From an uncultured Prevotellaceae bacterium (GTDB lineage: Bacteria > Bacteroidota > Bacteroidia > Bacteroidales > Bacteroidaceae): a DNA stretch of 64,000 bases. The notes under the pieces are model-generated. The model saw nothing but the letters and a program-made list of their open reading frames with translations, was not told the origin of the DNA and did no database searches. The position numbers and the translations under genes were made by a program. The stretch covers positions 1 through 64,000 of the forward strand of contig CADCIB010000006.1 of assembly GCA_902801375.1 (NCBI GenBank). Reading direction: 5' to 3'. Below are positions 1 to 8,237 of this stretch, piece by piece; within the stretch, counting starts at the first letter, position 1, and each line of letters starts with the position of its first letter.

Positions 1-1
1 C

Positions 2-1015
2 AAGGACGAAGTGATGGTGGTGCCGACAGCGCCCGACACGCGCAATCATGCCGATGCCATCGATGCCGACCTGCGCAAGATTCCCGGCATTGAGGGAGCC
101 TGTCTGGCCCAGTACGTCTTGGGCGGCAGCGACCACTATCAGACGTGGGGCAGGGGCGGAGGCGACAAGCACATGACGTTTACCTGTATGTTCGTCGACT
201 GGCGATTCCTCAGCGTGATGGGCATCGACATCGTGGAGGGCCGCAACTTCCGCCAGACCGACGGCGACGTGTATATCTTCAACGAGTCGGCCAAGAAGAA
301 ATATCCCTGGCTCGCCGTCGATAAGCCTATCAATGACGAAGACATGCCCGTCGTCGGCTTCTGCGAGGACATCAAGTATACCACCCTGCGCGTGGATGAT
401 AGTCAGCAGCCCATAGCCTTCTTGGTGCCCAGTCGTGAGAACTATTATTGGGGCGACGGTTCCTGGCGCAACCACCTCTTAGTGCGTGTGGCGAAGGGCG
501 TAGACAAGCGGGAGGCCAAAGAGAAAGTGCTGAAAGTGGTTCTTAAATACGAGCACGAAAACAAGCCCGACATCAGTGACCTGCGCTATGTGGACGATGA
601 ACTGGAGAAATCGTACCATCAGGAAAGGCTCTTCACCCAGCAGATTCTGCTGTTCTCGCTGCTGGCCATCCTCATCAGCATCATCGGCGTGTTTGGACTG
701 ACGATGTTCGAGAGCGAGTACCGCCGCAAGGAGATTGGCATCCGCAAGGTGTTCGGCAGCTCTACGAAGGAAATCCTGATGATGTTCTGGCGGCGATACC
801 TCTACATCCTGTTAGGCTGCTTCGTGGTGGCGGCTCCCATCGGCTACCTGGTGGGCCAGCACTGGCTCGAGGGCTTCGCCGTCCGCACCGCCATCTCGCC
901 CCTGCTGTTCTTGGTGTCCTTCCTGCTCATCACCCTGATTACCATGCTGACGGTGACCTATCAGAGTTGGAAGAATGCCAACGAGAACCCCATCAATAGT
1001 ATCAAAACAGAGTAA
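2..1015 (+). CDS. ABC transporter permease (FtsX/MacB type), 5' end outside window
   Basis: The frame is open to the left edge, so only the C-terminal 338 or so residues are present. A soluble MacB-like periplasmic region comes first. Three hydrophobic helices follow from about residue 215 of the visible part (LLFSLLAILISIIGVFGLTMF, then two near the end). The motif EYRRKEIGIRKVFGSS between helices is the usual cytoplasmic FtsX loop. The protein ends in NPINSIKTE, nearly the same as the next permease. It probably works with that permease and an ABC ATPase (4830-5504) to move substrates or apply force across the inner membrane. The substrate cannot be told from sequence. It lies 1 base upstream of the next start, so they are co-transcribed. 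Confidence 0.9.
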   Translation, partial: KDEVMVVPTAPDTRNHADAIDADLRKIPGIEGACLAQYVLGGSDHYQTWGRGGGDKHMTFTCMFVDWRFLSVMGIDIVEGRNFRQTDGDVYIFNESAKKKYPWLAVDKPINDEDMPVVGFCEDIKYTTLRVDDSQQPIAFLVPSRENYYWGDGSWRNHLLVRVAKGVDKREAKEKVLKVVLKYEHENKPDISDLRYVDDELEKSYHQERLFTQQILLFSLLAILISIIGVFGLTMFESEYRRKEIGIRKVFGSSTKEILMMFWRRYLYILLGCFVVAAPIGYLVGQHWLEGFAVRTAISPLLFLVSFLLITLITMLTVTYQSWKNANENPINSIKTE

Positions 1016-1016
1016 T

Positions 1017-3398
1017 ATGAAAAGTTATTTCAGATTCCTTTCGCGCAACAAGCTATATACCTTAATAAATATAGCAGGGCTGGTGGTGTCGTTGATGTTC
1101 ATCATTCTCATGGGCGACTATACTTGGCGCCAATATAGTATCGATTCGTGGCACAAGAACGCTGACCGCATCTATCTGACGGGTAGTGGCGAGGACTTCT
1201 TTATGTGGCCGCAGGCTGCAGAGGCGATTAAGAAGCAGTGCCCGGAGGTGGACAAGACCTGTTGCGTGTTGAGTGCTGACGGTAAGATTAGATATGGACA
1301 GCAGGAGGTGAAATCAAAAGATGCTCAGGATGGTATCATCATGCTGGCAGATTCCACTTTCTTCCAGTTCTTCGACTTTGAACTGACGAAAGGTGACCGC
1401 CAGACAGCCTTGGATGCTCCAGACAAATGCGTCATTACCGAGCGGCTGGCCAACAGGCTCTTTGGCAGCAGGAACCCCATCGGGGAGTCGTTGCAGATTG
1501 TGGGCAAGCGCCATGTGCATATCGTTGGTTCTGACGATAACGATCCTTACGACAGCACTTTAGTTTATACCGTCAGCGCTGTCGCCAAGGACTTCGACCA
1601 TACTGTGCTGCCTAACGAGACGCAGGTCATTGCCAATATGGAGCGTTACCCGCAAGTGGTGGGCTACAAACTCGAAAGCAACATGTTTGCCTACAGTTCT
1701 ACGGGCGCTATCAAGGCTTTTCTCATGCAGAAGCCAGGCACGAACCTGGAAAACAAGAAAAAGCAGATGGAAGACTACCTGAAAAAGAACTATTCGAACG
1801 CTTGGGGGGAATATGTACTCCATCTCACACCGCTCACCGACGTCATGTTCGCACCGCAGAATGAGGGTGCCGGCATGCTGAAGGGTGACAGGACGAGGCT
1901 CCAGATACTGCTCGCAGCCGTGCTGGCCATTCTCTTCTTCGCCGTGAGCAACTACATCAACCTGACCGTAGCCAATACAGGCTTCCGCGCCAAGGAAATG
2001 GCCACGCGGCGGCTCTTTGGCAGCAGCCAGCGCATCATTTCCATGAAGTTGATCGTCGAGTCTGCGCTGATGGTGGCTTTCTGCTTCGTCGTAGGCTTTA
2101 TCTTGGCCTGCTGTTTCCAAGACGAGGCAGCCGAACTGTTCAAGGGCAAGATAGACCTGATGAACGATATTCGTATGGACACCGTAGCGGTCAGCATGGG
2201 GTTCGTCTTGCTGACTGGTGTGATCTCTGGTATCATGCCTTCGTGGCAGATTTCGCGCTTCCAGCCCATCGACATCGTGAAAGGCAGCTTCCGCTATCGC
2301 TCTAAGATGGTGCTGGGCAAGGTGTTCATCATCCTGCAGAATGTTATCACGATCACGATGCTGACTTCTGCCCTCGTCATCTGGTTGCAGTTAGATCACC
2401 TCCTTCATGCGCCTTTGGGCTATAACACCAAGGACCTGTATTATGTCTATGCCCCCCAGGGAAAATTCCAGGCAGCCAGGAGCATGCTGGAGAAGATGCC
2501 CTTTGTGGAAGGGATTGGCGTGTTTCAAGGGACAACCTTCTCCAGTTTGAGTTGGAGTTCGCGTACCGTAGTCAGAGACGACAAGAAAGTGCAGTTGCTT
2601 CGGACAGACATGGACAGTACGGCCTTCAAGCTCTACGGGCTGGAACTATTGAAGGATCATGGCCTTACGGATAGGGGGTATTATCTGAACGAGGAAGCCA
2701 TGCGACAGTTGGGCTATACGGACAAAGACCGTGAGATAGACTGGGGTGGCGGACAGAAGAATCCCATTGCGGGCGTTCTCCGTGATTTCCGGCGTGTCAA
2801 TATCTTACAGGATGTGCAGCCTTTCGCCATTCGCCTGCAGGACGATATGGAGTGGCCAGGCTTCTTGGTGAAGACAAATGGCGACAAGAGGGCAAAGGCG
2901 GCTTTCGTCGAGATGGTCAAGGGGTTAGGCAGCAACGATATTGATCTTGATCTAAAATGGCTTGTCACCAGTCTGGACGAGAGCGTCGCCGAAACCTTCG
3001 AGGACCAGCAGAACACGCTGCGCATCGTATCGCTTTTCACCCTCATCGCCATTGTCATCTCGGTGCTGGGCTACGTAGGCCTGTCGCTCTTCTTTATCCG
3101 TCAGCGGCAAAAGGAGATAGCCATCCGCAAGGTGATGGGCTCGACATCGAGAGAGGTGCTGCTGTTGATGCTCCGCACGTTCTCCATCCCTATGCTGATT
3201 TCGTTTGTCATCGCTGTACCCATCTCTTGGTACATCATGAACGACTGGCTCTCGAATTTCTCCTACCGCATCGCGCTCAGCCCATGGATATTCGCAGCTG
3301 CCGGGTTTACCTGTTTCATCATCTCGCTGCTCACCGTCATCGTCCAGAGCTGGCGTGCCGCTTCAGAGAATCCAATTAACAACATTAAGACAGAATAG
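1017..3398 (+). CDS. ABC transporter permease (FtsX/MacB type), full length
   Basis: 793 residues when started at the ATG at 1017 (MKSYFRFLSRNKLYTLINIAG); a longer reading from 975 would overlap the upstream gene and lacks the typical N-terminus. It has one N-terminal helix, a large periplasmic domain, a central FtsX block of helices (about residues 295-430) and a second block at the C-terminus, giving the eight-helix duplicated form common in Bacteroidales. RQKEIAIRKVMGST is the FtsX loop. It ends in NPINNIKTE. It is the second permease of the operon and is followed by a hairpin at 3420-3455. Its DNA end (15 bases at 3383-3397) is repeated just upstream of the ABC ATPase gene. Confidence 0.92.
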   Translation: MKSYFRFLSRNKLYTLINIAGLVVSLMFIILMGDYTWRQYSIDSWHKNADRIYLTGSGEDFFMWPQAAEAIKKQCPEVDKTCCVLSADGKIRYGQQEVKSKDAQDGIIMLADSTFFQFFDFELTKGDRQTALDAPDKCVITERLANRLFGSRNPIGESLQIVGKRHVHIVGSDDNDPYDSTLVYTVSAVAKDFDHTVLPNETQVIANMERYPQVVGYKLESNMFAYSSTGAIKAFLMQKPGTNLENKKKQMEDYLKKNYSNAWGEYVLHLTPLTDVMFAPQNEGAGMLKGDRTRLQILLAAVLAILFFAVSNYINLTVANTGFRAKEMATRRLFGSSQRIISMKLIVESALMVAFCFVVGFILACCFQDEAAELFKGKIDLMNDIRMDTVAVSMGFVLLTGVISGIMPSWQISRFQPIDIVKGSFRYRSKMVLGKVFIILQNVITITMLTSALVIWLQLDHLLHAPLGYNTKDLYYVYAPQGKFQAARSMLEKMPFVEGIGVFQGTTFSSLSWSSRTVVRDDKKVQLLRTDMDSTAFKLYGLELLKDHGLTDRGYYLNEEAMRQLGYTDKDREIDWGGGQKNPIAGVLRDFRRVNILQDVQPFAIRLQDDMEWPGFLVKTNGDKRAKAAFVEMVKGLGSNDIDLDLKWLVTSLDESVAETFEDQQNTLRIVSLFTLIAIVISVLGYVGLSLFFIRQRQKEIAIRKVMGSTSREVLLLMLRTFSIPMLISFVIAVPISWYIMNDWLSNFSYRIALSPWIFAAAGFTCFIISLLTVIVQSWRAASENPINNIKTE
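3383..3397 (+). repeat. Left copy of 15-bp direct repeat flanking the AAA ATPase cassette
   Basis: CATTAAGACAGAATA, the codons for the IKTE end of the permease, occurs here and again at 4811-4825, 1,428 bases on. The second copy also ends an IKTE-stop reading (ATT AAG ACA GAA TAA). The two copies bracket the AAA ATPase gene with its promoter and terminator. Confidence 0.8.
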
Positions 3399-3419
3399 AG
3401 CGGCTCTAACCATAGAAAT

Positions 3420-3455
3420 GGGCGAAATCTATACCATTTTAGGTAGATTTCGCCC
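3420..3455 (+). terminator. Hairpin after the permease genes
   Basis: GGGCGAAATCT (3420-3430) pairs perfectly with AGATTTCGCCC (3445-3455) around a 14-base loop. It sits 22 bases after the permease stop. There is no long T-run, so it may be a terminator or an mRNA 3'-end stabiliser. Confidence 0.6.
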
Positions 3456-3461
3456 AAAATA

Positions 3462-3493
3462 TTTGTTTGTATCAATAGTTTATTGTATCTTTG
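3462..3493 (+). promoter_or_regulatory. Bacteroidetes-type promoter of the AAA ATPase gene
   Basis: TTTG at 3462-3465 and TATCTTTG at 3486-3493 are 20 bases apart, matching the group's TTTG-N19/20-TAnnTTTG pattern. The start codon is 56 bases downstream. Confidence 0.65.
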
Positions 3494-3548
3494 CATCGTC
3501 CGAAAAGTGTTACACCAAAAGTAAAATACTAAAAGTGAAATAGCGACG

Positions 3549-4694
3549 ATGGCAAAGAAGAGTACATTTAAACCGAGGAATCCCTTTATATACGAGGGAT
3601 ATGAAGGACCTGAGTACTTCTGCGACAGAACAGAAGAGACGGAAAAGTTGATTTCAAATCTCCAAAATGGGCGTAACACTACACTCGTTTCCCCAAGGAA
3701 AATCGGAAAAACGGGACTTATTAGCCATGTCTTTAATCGCATAAAACAGCAGAATAGAGACGCGGTATGCATTTATATCGACATCTTTCACACCCAGAAT
3801 CAGTATGACTTTGTACAGACGCTGGGCAAGGCTATTGTGGAAGAAAGACTGCTCGACACGCGGACTCCGATGGTAAAGGTACTGAGTTACTTCAGCCACT
3901 GGAGGCCAACCATCAGTCCCGACCCTGTGACGGGAGCCCCCACTGTATCCGTCGCTATTGAACGCACGAACACTGAATACACGATTAAAAACATTTTCGA
4001 ATATCTCAATCAGAGCGGCAAGGAGGTTTATGTAGCCATCGATGAGTTTCAGACCATCACCGAATATCCGGAACAGGGCACTGAAGCACTCCTGAGGTCA
4101 TATATCCAGTTCATCCACAATGTCCACTTTATCTTCTCTGGCAGCAAACAGCACCTGATGTACGAGATGTTTGGTTCGCCAAAGCGCCCCTTCTATCAGA
4201 GCACAGCTATGCTGACACTCCTACCGTTGCATGAGGAGGTTTATTACGACTTTGCCTCGAAATGGTTCGAAGGGAAAAAAGGCTCTCTCAGCAGAGAAGT
4301 GTTCCAGCAATTATACAATCTGTTCGACGGTTATACGTGGTATCTCCAGTCTGTACTGAACCGCCTTTATGAGTCTGAGCGCCATGTCGCAGACTATCAG
4401 CAGGTGCGAGAGACCATTTTGAGCATTCTTAAAGACAAGTCGAGTCAATACGAGATGATGATGACTTTCCTGACCGACAACCAGCGTAACCTCTTGATAG
4501 CTATAGCCAAGGACAGTTGCGTAGCACAGCTGCAGGCCAACGATTTCATCCGCAAGCATGAGTTGCCCAGTGCCAGCAGCATCAAAAAAGCACTGGCGCT
4601 ATTGCAGGATAAGGATCTCGTCTATCAGACTCCGAAAGGCTATATCGTCTATGACCGCTTTCTCGATCTCTGGCTGAAACGGACATTCATCTGA
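3549..4694 (+). CDS. AAA family ATPase with C-terminal winged helix (ATPase_2-like)
   Basis: 381 residues. The P-loop is the variant SPRKIGKTGL (about residues 48-57), and Walker B is VYVAIDEFQTI (about 160-170). A sensor-like IFSGSKQHLM follows. The last 70 residues form a winged helix (IKKALALLQDKDLVYQTPKGYIVYDRFLDLWLKR), the layout of archaeal-type ATPase_2/DUF234-like proteins common as scattered single genes in Bacteroidetes. Function of the family is mostly unknown; some members sit with toxins or transposons. Here it is alone, with its own promoter and terminator, dropped between the permeases and their ABC ATPase and bracketed by 15-bp repeats, so it looks like an acquired cassette. 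Confidence 0.85.
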   Translation: MAKKSTFKPRNPFIYEGYEGPEYFCDRTEETEKLISNLQNGRNTTLVSPRKIGKTGLISHVFNRIKQQNRDAVCIYIDIFHTQNQYDFVQTLGKAIVEERLLDTRTPMVKVLSYFSHWRPTISPDPVTGAPTVSVAIERTNTEYTIKNIFEYLNQSGKEVYVAIDEFQTITEYPEQGTEALLRSYIQFIHNVHFIFSGSKQHLMYEMFGSPKRPFYQSTAMLTLLPLHEEVYYDFASKWFEGKKGSLSREVFQQLYNLFDGYTWYLQSVLNRLYESERHVADYQQVRETILSILKDKSSQYEMMMTFLTDNQRNLLIAIAKDSCVAQLQANDFIRKHELPSASSIKKALALLQDKDLVYQTPKGYIVYDRFLDLWLKRTFI

Positions 4695-4724
4695 CCTCAA
4701 GTTGTCTAATAATCATACGCCGAG

Positions 4725-4743
4725 TTGTCTAATAATTAGACAA
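4725..4743. promoter_or_regulatory. Palindrome TTGTCTAAT-A-ATTAGACAA
   Basis: Perfect 9-bp inverted repeat around one base. A direct copy of the left half extended (GTTGTCTAATAAT) lies at 4701-4713. It is placed after the AAA gene and before the ABC ATPase promoter. It could be a regulator site or a weak hairpin; no binding protein is known to me. Confidence 0.45.
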
Positions 4744-4750
4744 TCTGCTT

Positions 4751-4785
4751 CCGCCAGGGTGAAAAACCTTGGCGGATTCGTTTTT
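4751..4785 (+). terminator. Rho-independent terminator of the AAA ATPase gene
   Basis: CCGCCA (4751-4756) pairs with TGGCGG (4770-4775), extended by GG/CC inside, and is followed by TTTTT at 4781-4785. Confidence 0.7.
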
Positions 4786-4791
4786 ATGGCG

Positions 4792-4799
4792 TAACTTTG
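4792..4799 (+). promoter_or_regulatory. Promoter -7 box for the ABC ATPase gene
   Basis: TAACTTTG matches TAnnTTTG, 30 bases before the start codon. The upstream element is only T-rich (4781-4785). This separate promoter fits with the ATPase gene having been cut off from the permease operon. Confidence 0.5.
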
Positions 4800-4810
4800 C
4801 ATCAAGAAAT

Positions 4811-4825
4811 CATTAAGACAGAATA
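4811..4825 (+). repeat. Right copy of 15-bp direct repeat (relic permease end)
   Basis: Same 15 bases as 3383-3397 and, read in frame, still the IKTE-stop end of an FtsX permease although no permease gene precedes it. It is four bases before the ABC ATPase start. Confidence 0.8.
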
Positions 4826-4829
4826 AACA

Positions 4830-5504
4830 ATGATTAAACTTGAAAACATTCAGAAGGTGTTCCGCACGGAAGAGGTGGAGACCGTAGCATTGGGCGGCGT
4901 GTCGCTCGAAGTGAAGAAAGGTGAGTTCGTGGCCATTATGGGTCCATCAGGTTGTGGTAAGTCAACGCTACTCAACATCTTGGGACTGCTCGACAATCCT
5001 ACCAGCGGCCAGTATTGGCTCGATGGTGAGGATGTAGCTCAACTGAAAGAGAGCCAGCGCACAAGGGTTCGTAAGGGTCAGATAGGCTTCGTGTTCCAGA
5101 GTTTCAACTTGATTGATGAATTGAATGTAGAAGAGAATGTTGAGTTGCCATTAACATATCTGGGCGTCCCTAAGAAGGAGCGCAGGGCGAGGGTTGAAGA
5201 GGTGCTGCGCCGTATGGCTATTAGCCACCGCGCACACCACTTCCCCCAGCAGCTCTCTGGTGGTCAGCAGCAGCGTGTGGCCATCGCCCGTGCCGTTGTG
5301 ATGAACCCCAAGCTGATTCTCGCCGACGAGCCCACCGGTAACCTCGATTCGAAAAACGGCCTGGAGGTAATGCAGCTGCTTACCCAACTGAATCAAGAAG
5401 GCACCACCGTACTGATGGTGACCCACTCGGAACGCGACGCCGGCTATGCCCAGCGCATCATCAACTTGCTGGATGGACAAGTGGTACCAGAAGTGAGGCT
5501 TTGA
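4830..5504 (+). CDS. ABC transporter ATP-binding protein (LolD/MacB type)
   Basis: 224 residues, the usual length of LolD/MacB-type ATPases. Walker A is [12 protein letters not shown] (about 39-50), the Q-loop is in FVFQSFNL, the signature is [14 protein letters not shown], Walker B is [13 protein letters not shown], and the switch His is in VTHS. It should power the FtsX-type permeases at 2-3398. Ordinarily it would be contiguous with them; here 1.4 kb containing an AAA ATPase separates them. Confidence 0.93.
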   Translation: MIKLENIQKVFRTEEVETVALGGVSLEVKKGEFVAIMGPSGCGKSTLLNILGLLDNPTSGQYWLDGEDVAQLKESQRTRVRKGQIGFVFQSFNLIDELNVEENVELPLTYLGVPKKERRARVEEVLRRMAISHRAHHFPQQLSGGQQQRVAIARAVVMNPKLILADEPTGNLDSKNGLEVMQLLTQLNQEGTTVLMVTHSERDAGYAQRIINLLDGQVVPEVRL

Positions 5505-5544
5505 CCTCAATACTGATACCAAAGGGAAATATTGAAAAGAGGAA

Positions 5545-6438
5545 TTAAGAATCGAGCTCAATGGTCTCGACGTTGACATGTTCGCGGAGGAATACGAGGG
5601 CACTCTCTTGGAATTTCTCCGCGCTTTCTGTGGTCAGATAGCGGCAAGAGGCACCTTTGGTGCAGCGGCTATCGATGTCGGCATGGCGCTGCAGGTAGTC
5701 TTTCAGGCTGTTGGCTACATATTCACCTTGCGAGATGACCTTGATGCCGCGGGGCACGTATTTCAGGATCTTGTTGAGCAAGAGTGGGTAATGCGTGCAG
5801 CCGAGGATGATGGTGTCTATCTGCGAATCGGCCATGAGCAGTTGGTCGATGCGTTTTTTTACGAAGTAGTCGGCGCCCGGGGAGTCCATTTCATTGTATT
5901 CCACCAAGGGAACCCAGAAGGGGCAAGCCACGCCGGTGACCTGTACATCGGGCGCGAGTTTCTGTATTTCGAGTGTGTAGCTTTGGCTCTTGATGGTACC
6001 TTCTGTGGCCAAGATGCCTACGTGGCGTGTCTGTGTGAGCTGCCCAATGATCTCTGCCGTTGGACGGATGATGCCGAGGACTCTTTTTTGGGGTACATGG
6101 TGAGCGGTGAGCGGAGAGAGATGCTGCAGGTCGTTTTGTTGGATGGAGCGCAGGGCTTTGGCTGAGGCAGTGTTGCAAGCGAGAATGACCAACTGGCAGC
6201 CCAATGAGAAGAGTTTCTGCACTGCTTGCCTTGTGAACTCATAGACCACCTCAAAAGACCGCGGCCCATAAGGTGCGCGGGCATTGTCGCCCAGATACAG
6301 ATAGTCGTATTGAGGCAGCAACTGGCGTATTTCGTGTAGGATGGTGAGTCCGCCGTAGCCGCTGTCGAACACCCCGATAGGACCTGATTCTTCGAGAAAC
6401 GAGGAGTGGGGAGCGAGGAGCGAGATTTCCTTCTTCAT
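5545..6438 (-). CDS. murI: Glutamate racemase
   Basis: 297 residues. It makes D-glutamate for peptidoglycan in the cytoplasm. The N-terminal substrate motif GPIGVFDSGYGGLT, the first catalytic cysteine in LACNTAS and the second in LGCTHYPLL are all present. The start at 6438 gives 18 extra residues (MKKEISLLAPHSSFLEES) before the canonical GPIGVFDSG. Most of this extension (LLAPHSSFLE) is read from a small C/T-rich repeat (6401-6424) that recurs elsewhere in the window. It is the last gene of the minus-strand envelope cluster. Between it and ompH there are only 46 bases. Confidence 0.96.
   Translation of the reverse strand: MKKEISLLAPHSSFLEESGPIGVFDSGYGGLTILHEIRQLLPQYDYLYLGDNARAPYGPRSFEVVYEFTRQAVQKLFSLGCQLVILACNTASAKALRSIQQNDLQHLSPLTAHHVPQKRVLGIIRPTAEIIGQLTQTRHVGILATEGTIKSQSYTLEIQKLAPDVQVTGVACPFWVPLVEYNEMDSPGADYFVKKRIDQLLMADSQIDTIILGCTHYPLLLNKILKYVPRGIKVISQGEYVANSLKDYLQRHADIDSRCTKGASCRYLTTESAEKFQESALVFLREHVNVETIELDS
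6401..6424 (-). repeat. Interspersed C/T-rich repeat, family A, inside murI
   Basis: On the minus strand it reads CTCGCTCCTCGCTCCCCACTCCTC-like sequence and adds LLAPHSSFLE to the MurI N-terminus. Similar copies lie at 15865-15916, 19281-19312, 59241-59278 and 59821-59854. Confidence 0.6.
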
Positions 6439-6484
6439 AGTTTACTGAGCATAAAGGCAGGGTTCTGCGTTCAATGCATGATGC

Positions 6485-7000
6485 TCAAGGTTGAGAGTTG
6501 AGAGCCTCGGCGACAGCTGCTGAGACGTCTTCGCCTTGTTCTGGATTGATGTATGGCAGGGCGTGTCCGTCGGTGTTGAGGATAAAGGCATAGCCACGCT
6601 GCTGTCCGACGGTCTGAATGGCTTTGTCTAATTGCTCATAGAGGGGAGCAGTCAGTTGCGCTTCAGCGTCGCTGAGCAGTCGGCGTGCTTCATCGCGGAA
6701 GGCGAGATTCTTCTCCATGAGCTCCTGCAATTCAGCCTGCCGTTTCATACGGATGGGTGTGGCTAAGATGCCCTGCTGCTCGATGAACTCCTCGTACTTC
6801 TTGTTGAACTCGTCCTCGGCGCGCTTCATTTCCTGGTCGTACTGCGCGTGAAGGGCAGCCACTTGTTGTTGCACGATGGCATATTCGGGCATAGCCTGCA
6901 GCGTACGGCTGTAGCTGAGAAAGCCGAAATGAGCCTGTGCTGCCGCAAAGAGAGGCAGGCACAGGCCCATGATGATGAGTGAAAGCAGTCTGTTCTTCAT
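6485..7000 (-). CDS. OmpH/Skp-family periplasmic chaperone, copy 1
   Basis: 171 residues with a signal peptide (MKNRLLSLIIMGLCLPLFAAAQA) and the Skp pattern: a short beta start (HFGFLSYSRTLQAMPEY), a long charged coiled-coil arm (about 45-125), then a beta end (GYAFILNTDGHALPYINP). Skp holds unfolded outer-membrane proteins on their way to BamA. It is one of three tandem paralogues downstream of bamA, 8 bases after the middle copy. The three are diverged from one another, so the triplication is old. Confidence 0.92.
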   Translation of the reverse strand: MKNRLLSLIIMGLCLPLFAAAQAHFGFLSYSRTLQAMPEYAIVQQQVAALHAQYDQEMKRAEDEFNKKYEEFIEQQGILATPIRMKRQAELQELMEKNLAFRDEARRLLSDAEAQLTAPLYEQLDKAIQTVGQQRGYAFILNTDGHALPYINPEQGEDVSAAVAEALNSQP

Positions 7001-7008
7001 CCGCCTGC

Positions 7009-7506
7009 TTATTTCATTTTGTTGAGTTCAGCCTTCACCTCAGCTGTGATATCCTTGCTGAGCGTATCGCTGATGTAGGGCAGTGAGCCCGTCTGCATGA
7101 CGTAGACATAGCCGCCGGCCTTACCCACATTCTCGATGGCCTTGTAGATCTTCTCCTGTATGGGAGCCATCTTCTCCTGCTGAGCCTTGTTGAAGGCAGC
7201 CTGGTTGTCCTGCAGGGCCTGCTGGTATTTCTGCATGAGGTCGTTGAGCATGGCCTCAGTCTCTTGCTGTTTGGTGGCGTTCATGGTCGACTTTGTCTTG
7301 TCGTACTCGTCGGCCTTGCGCTGTATCTCGTCCTGCATGGCCTGCAGCTCGTTCTGATACTGTTTGCCGAGGGCTTCGAGTTCACCGTTGACCTTTGAGA
7401 GTTCAGGAAGCGTCTGCATGATGTTGTTCATGTCGACGTGACCAAATTTCTGTGCGAATGATGCCATGGGAAGGAGCATCATGATAGCGATTAAAACTTT
7501 TTTCAT
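7009..7506 (-). CDS. OmpH/Skp-family periplasmic chaperone, copy 2
   Basis: 165 residues. Signal peptide MKKVLIAIMMLLPMASFAQ, then KFGHVDMNNIMQTLPELSKV, a Lys/Glu/Gln-rich coiled coil (about 40-120) and YVMQTGSLPYISDT near the end. Same fold and role as its neighbours: binding outer-membrane protein chains in the periplasm. Start at 7506 gives a proper signal peptide. It is 42 bases after copy 3, probably in the same transcript as bamA. Confidence 0.93.
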   Translation of the reverse strand: MKKVLIAIMMLLPMASFAQKFGHVDMNNIMQTLPELSKVNGELEALGKQYQNELQAMQDEIQRKADEYDKTKSTMNATKQQETEAMLNDLMQKYQQALQDNQAAFNKAQQEKMAPIQEKIYKAIENVGKAGGYVYVMQTGSLPYISDTLSKDITAEVKAELNKMK

Positions 7507-7548
7507 TTTTGCTTTTTGTTTTGTTGTTATTGATTGATTCTGTTTTTA

Positions 7549-8058
7549 TTATTGGCCGTAGCCGAGTTTCTGGAGTACCTCGTTGCTGATGTCAATCTGC
7601 GGTGATCCATAGATGATGCCGGCAGATGAGCGGTCGTAGACGATCTGGTAGCCGCGGAGCTTGGCGATGTCCTGTACGGCGGTGGAGATTTCCTCGTGGA
7701 TAGGAGTCATCAGGCTCTCGCGCTTCTTGAAGAGCTCGCCTTCCGGTCCGAAGTATTTCTTCTTCAGGTCGCTGGCTTCTTTCTCTTTAGCCATGATAGC
7801 CTCCTGCTTGGTTTTCTTCTGTTCCTGTGAGAGGAAGACCACCTCGTTCTGGTAGTTCTTATACATGGTCTGTGCCTCCGTGTTGAGGGCTTCCACTTCA
7901 GCCTGCCACTTGCGCGACACTTGGTTGAGCTGTTCGTTGGCGCGCTCGTAGGCAGGGATGTTCTTCAGGATGTACTCCATGTCGAGCAGCGCTGTTTTCT
8001 GTGCACTTGCCGTAAAGGCTATCATGGCCATGAGGCATGATGTGATCAGTTTTTTCAT
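7549..8058 (-). CDS. OmpH/Skp-family periplasmic chaperone, copy 3
   Basis: 169 residues from the ATG at 8058 (MKKLITSCLMAMIAFTASAQ, a clean signal peptide); a start at 8097 would only add 13 polar residues before it. The mature part opens with KTALLDMEYILKNIPAYERA and then the coiled-coil arm. It has YQIVYDRSSAGIIYGSPQIDIS near the end. It is the first ompH after bamA, separated by 180 bases that contain no other gene. Confidence 0.93.
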   Translation of the reverse strand: MKKLITSCLMAMIAFTASAQKTALLDMEYILKNIPAYERANEQLNQVSRKWQAEVEALNTEAQTMYKNYQNEVVFLSQEQKKTKQEAIMAKEKEASDLKKKYFGPEGELFKKRESLMTPIHEEISTAVQDIAKLRGYQIVYDRSSAGIIYGSPQIDISNEVLQKLGYGQ

Positions 8059-8237
8059 TTTCTCTTTCTTTTTGTTATTATGTTGTTTCAGATTCACTGT
8101 GATTTGGCGGACAATCTTATGACGAGTGTGTACTGCAAACGTTGCATGGCCGAAGTCTGTTGTTCACATTTATTATCAATTTTTGTTTCTTGTAGTTGAC
8201 GATTATGAACTAACATCTGCGGTTGACTGAAGGCCAA

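Noticed and set aside
975..1016. Upstream start for the second permease
   Set aside because: Adds 14 residues read from the end of the previous permease; the ATG at 1017 starts the typical permease N-terminus.
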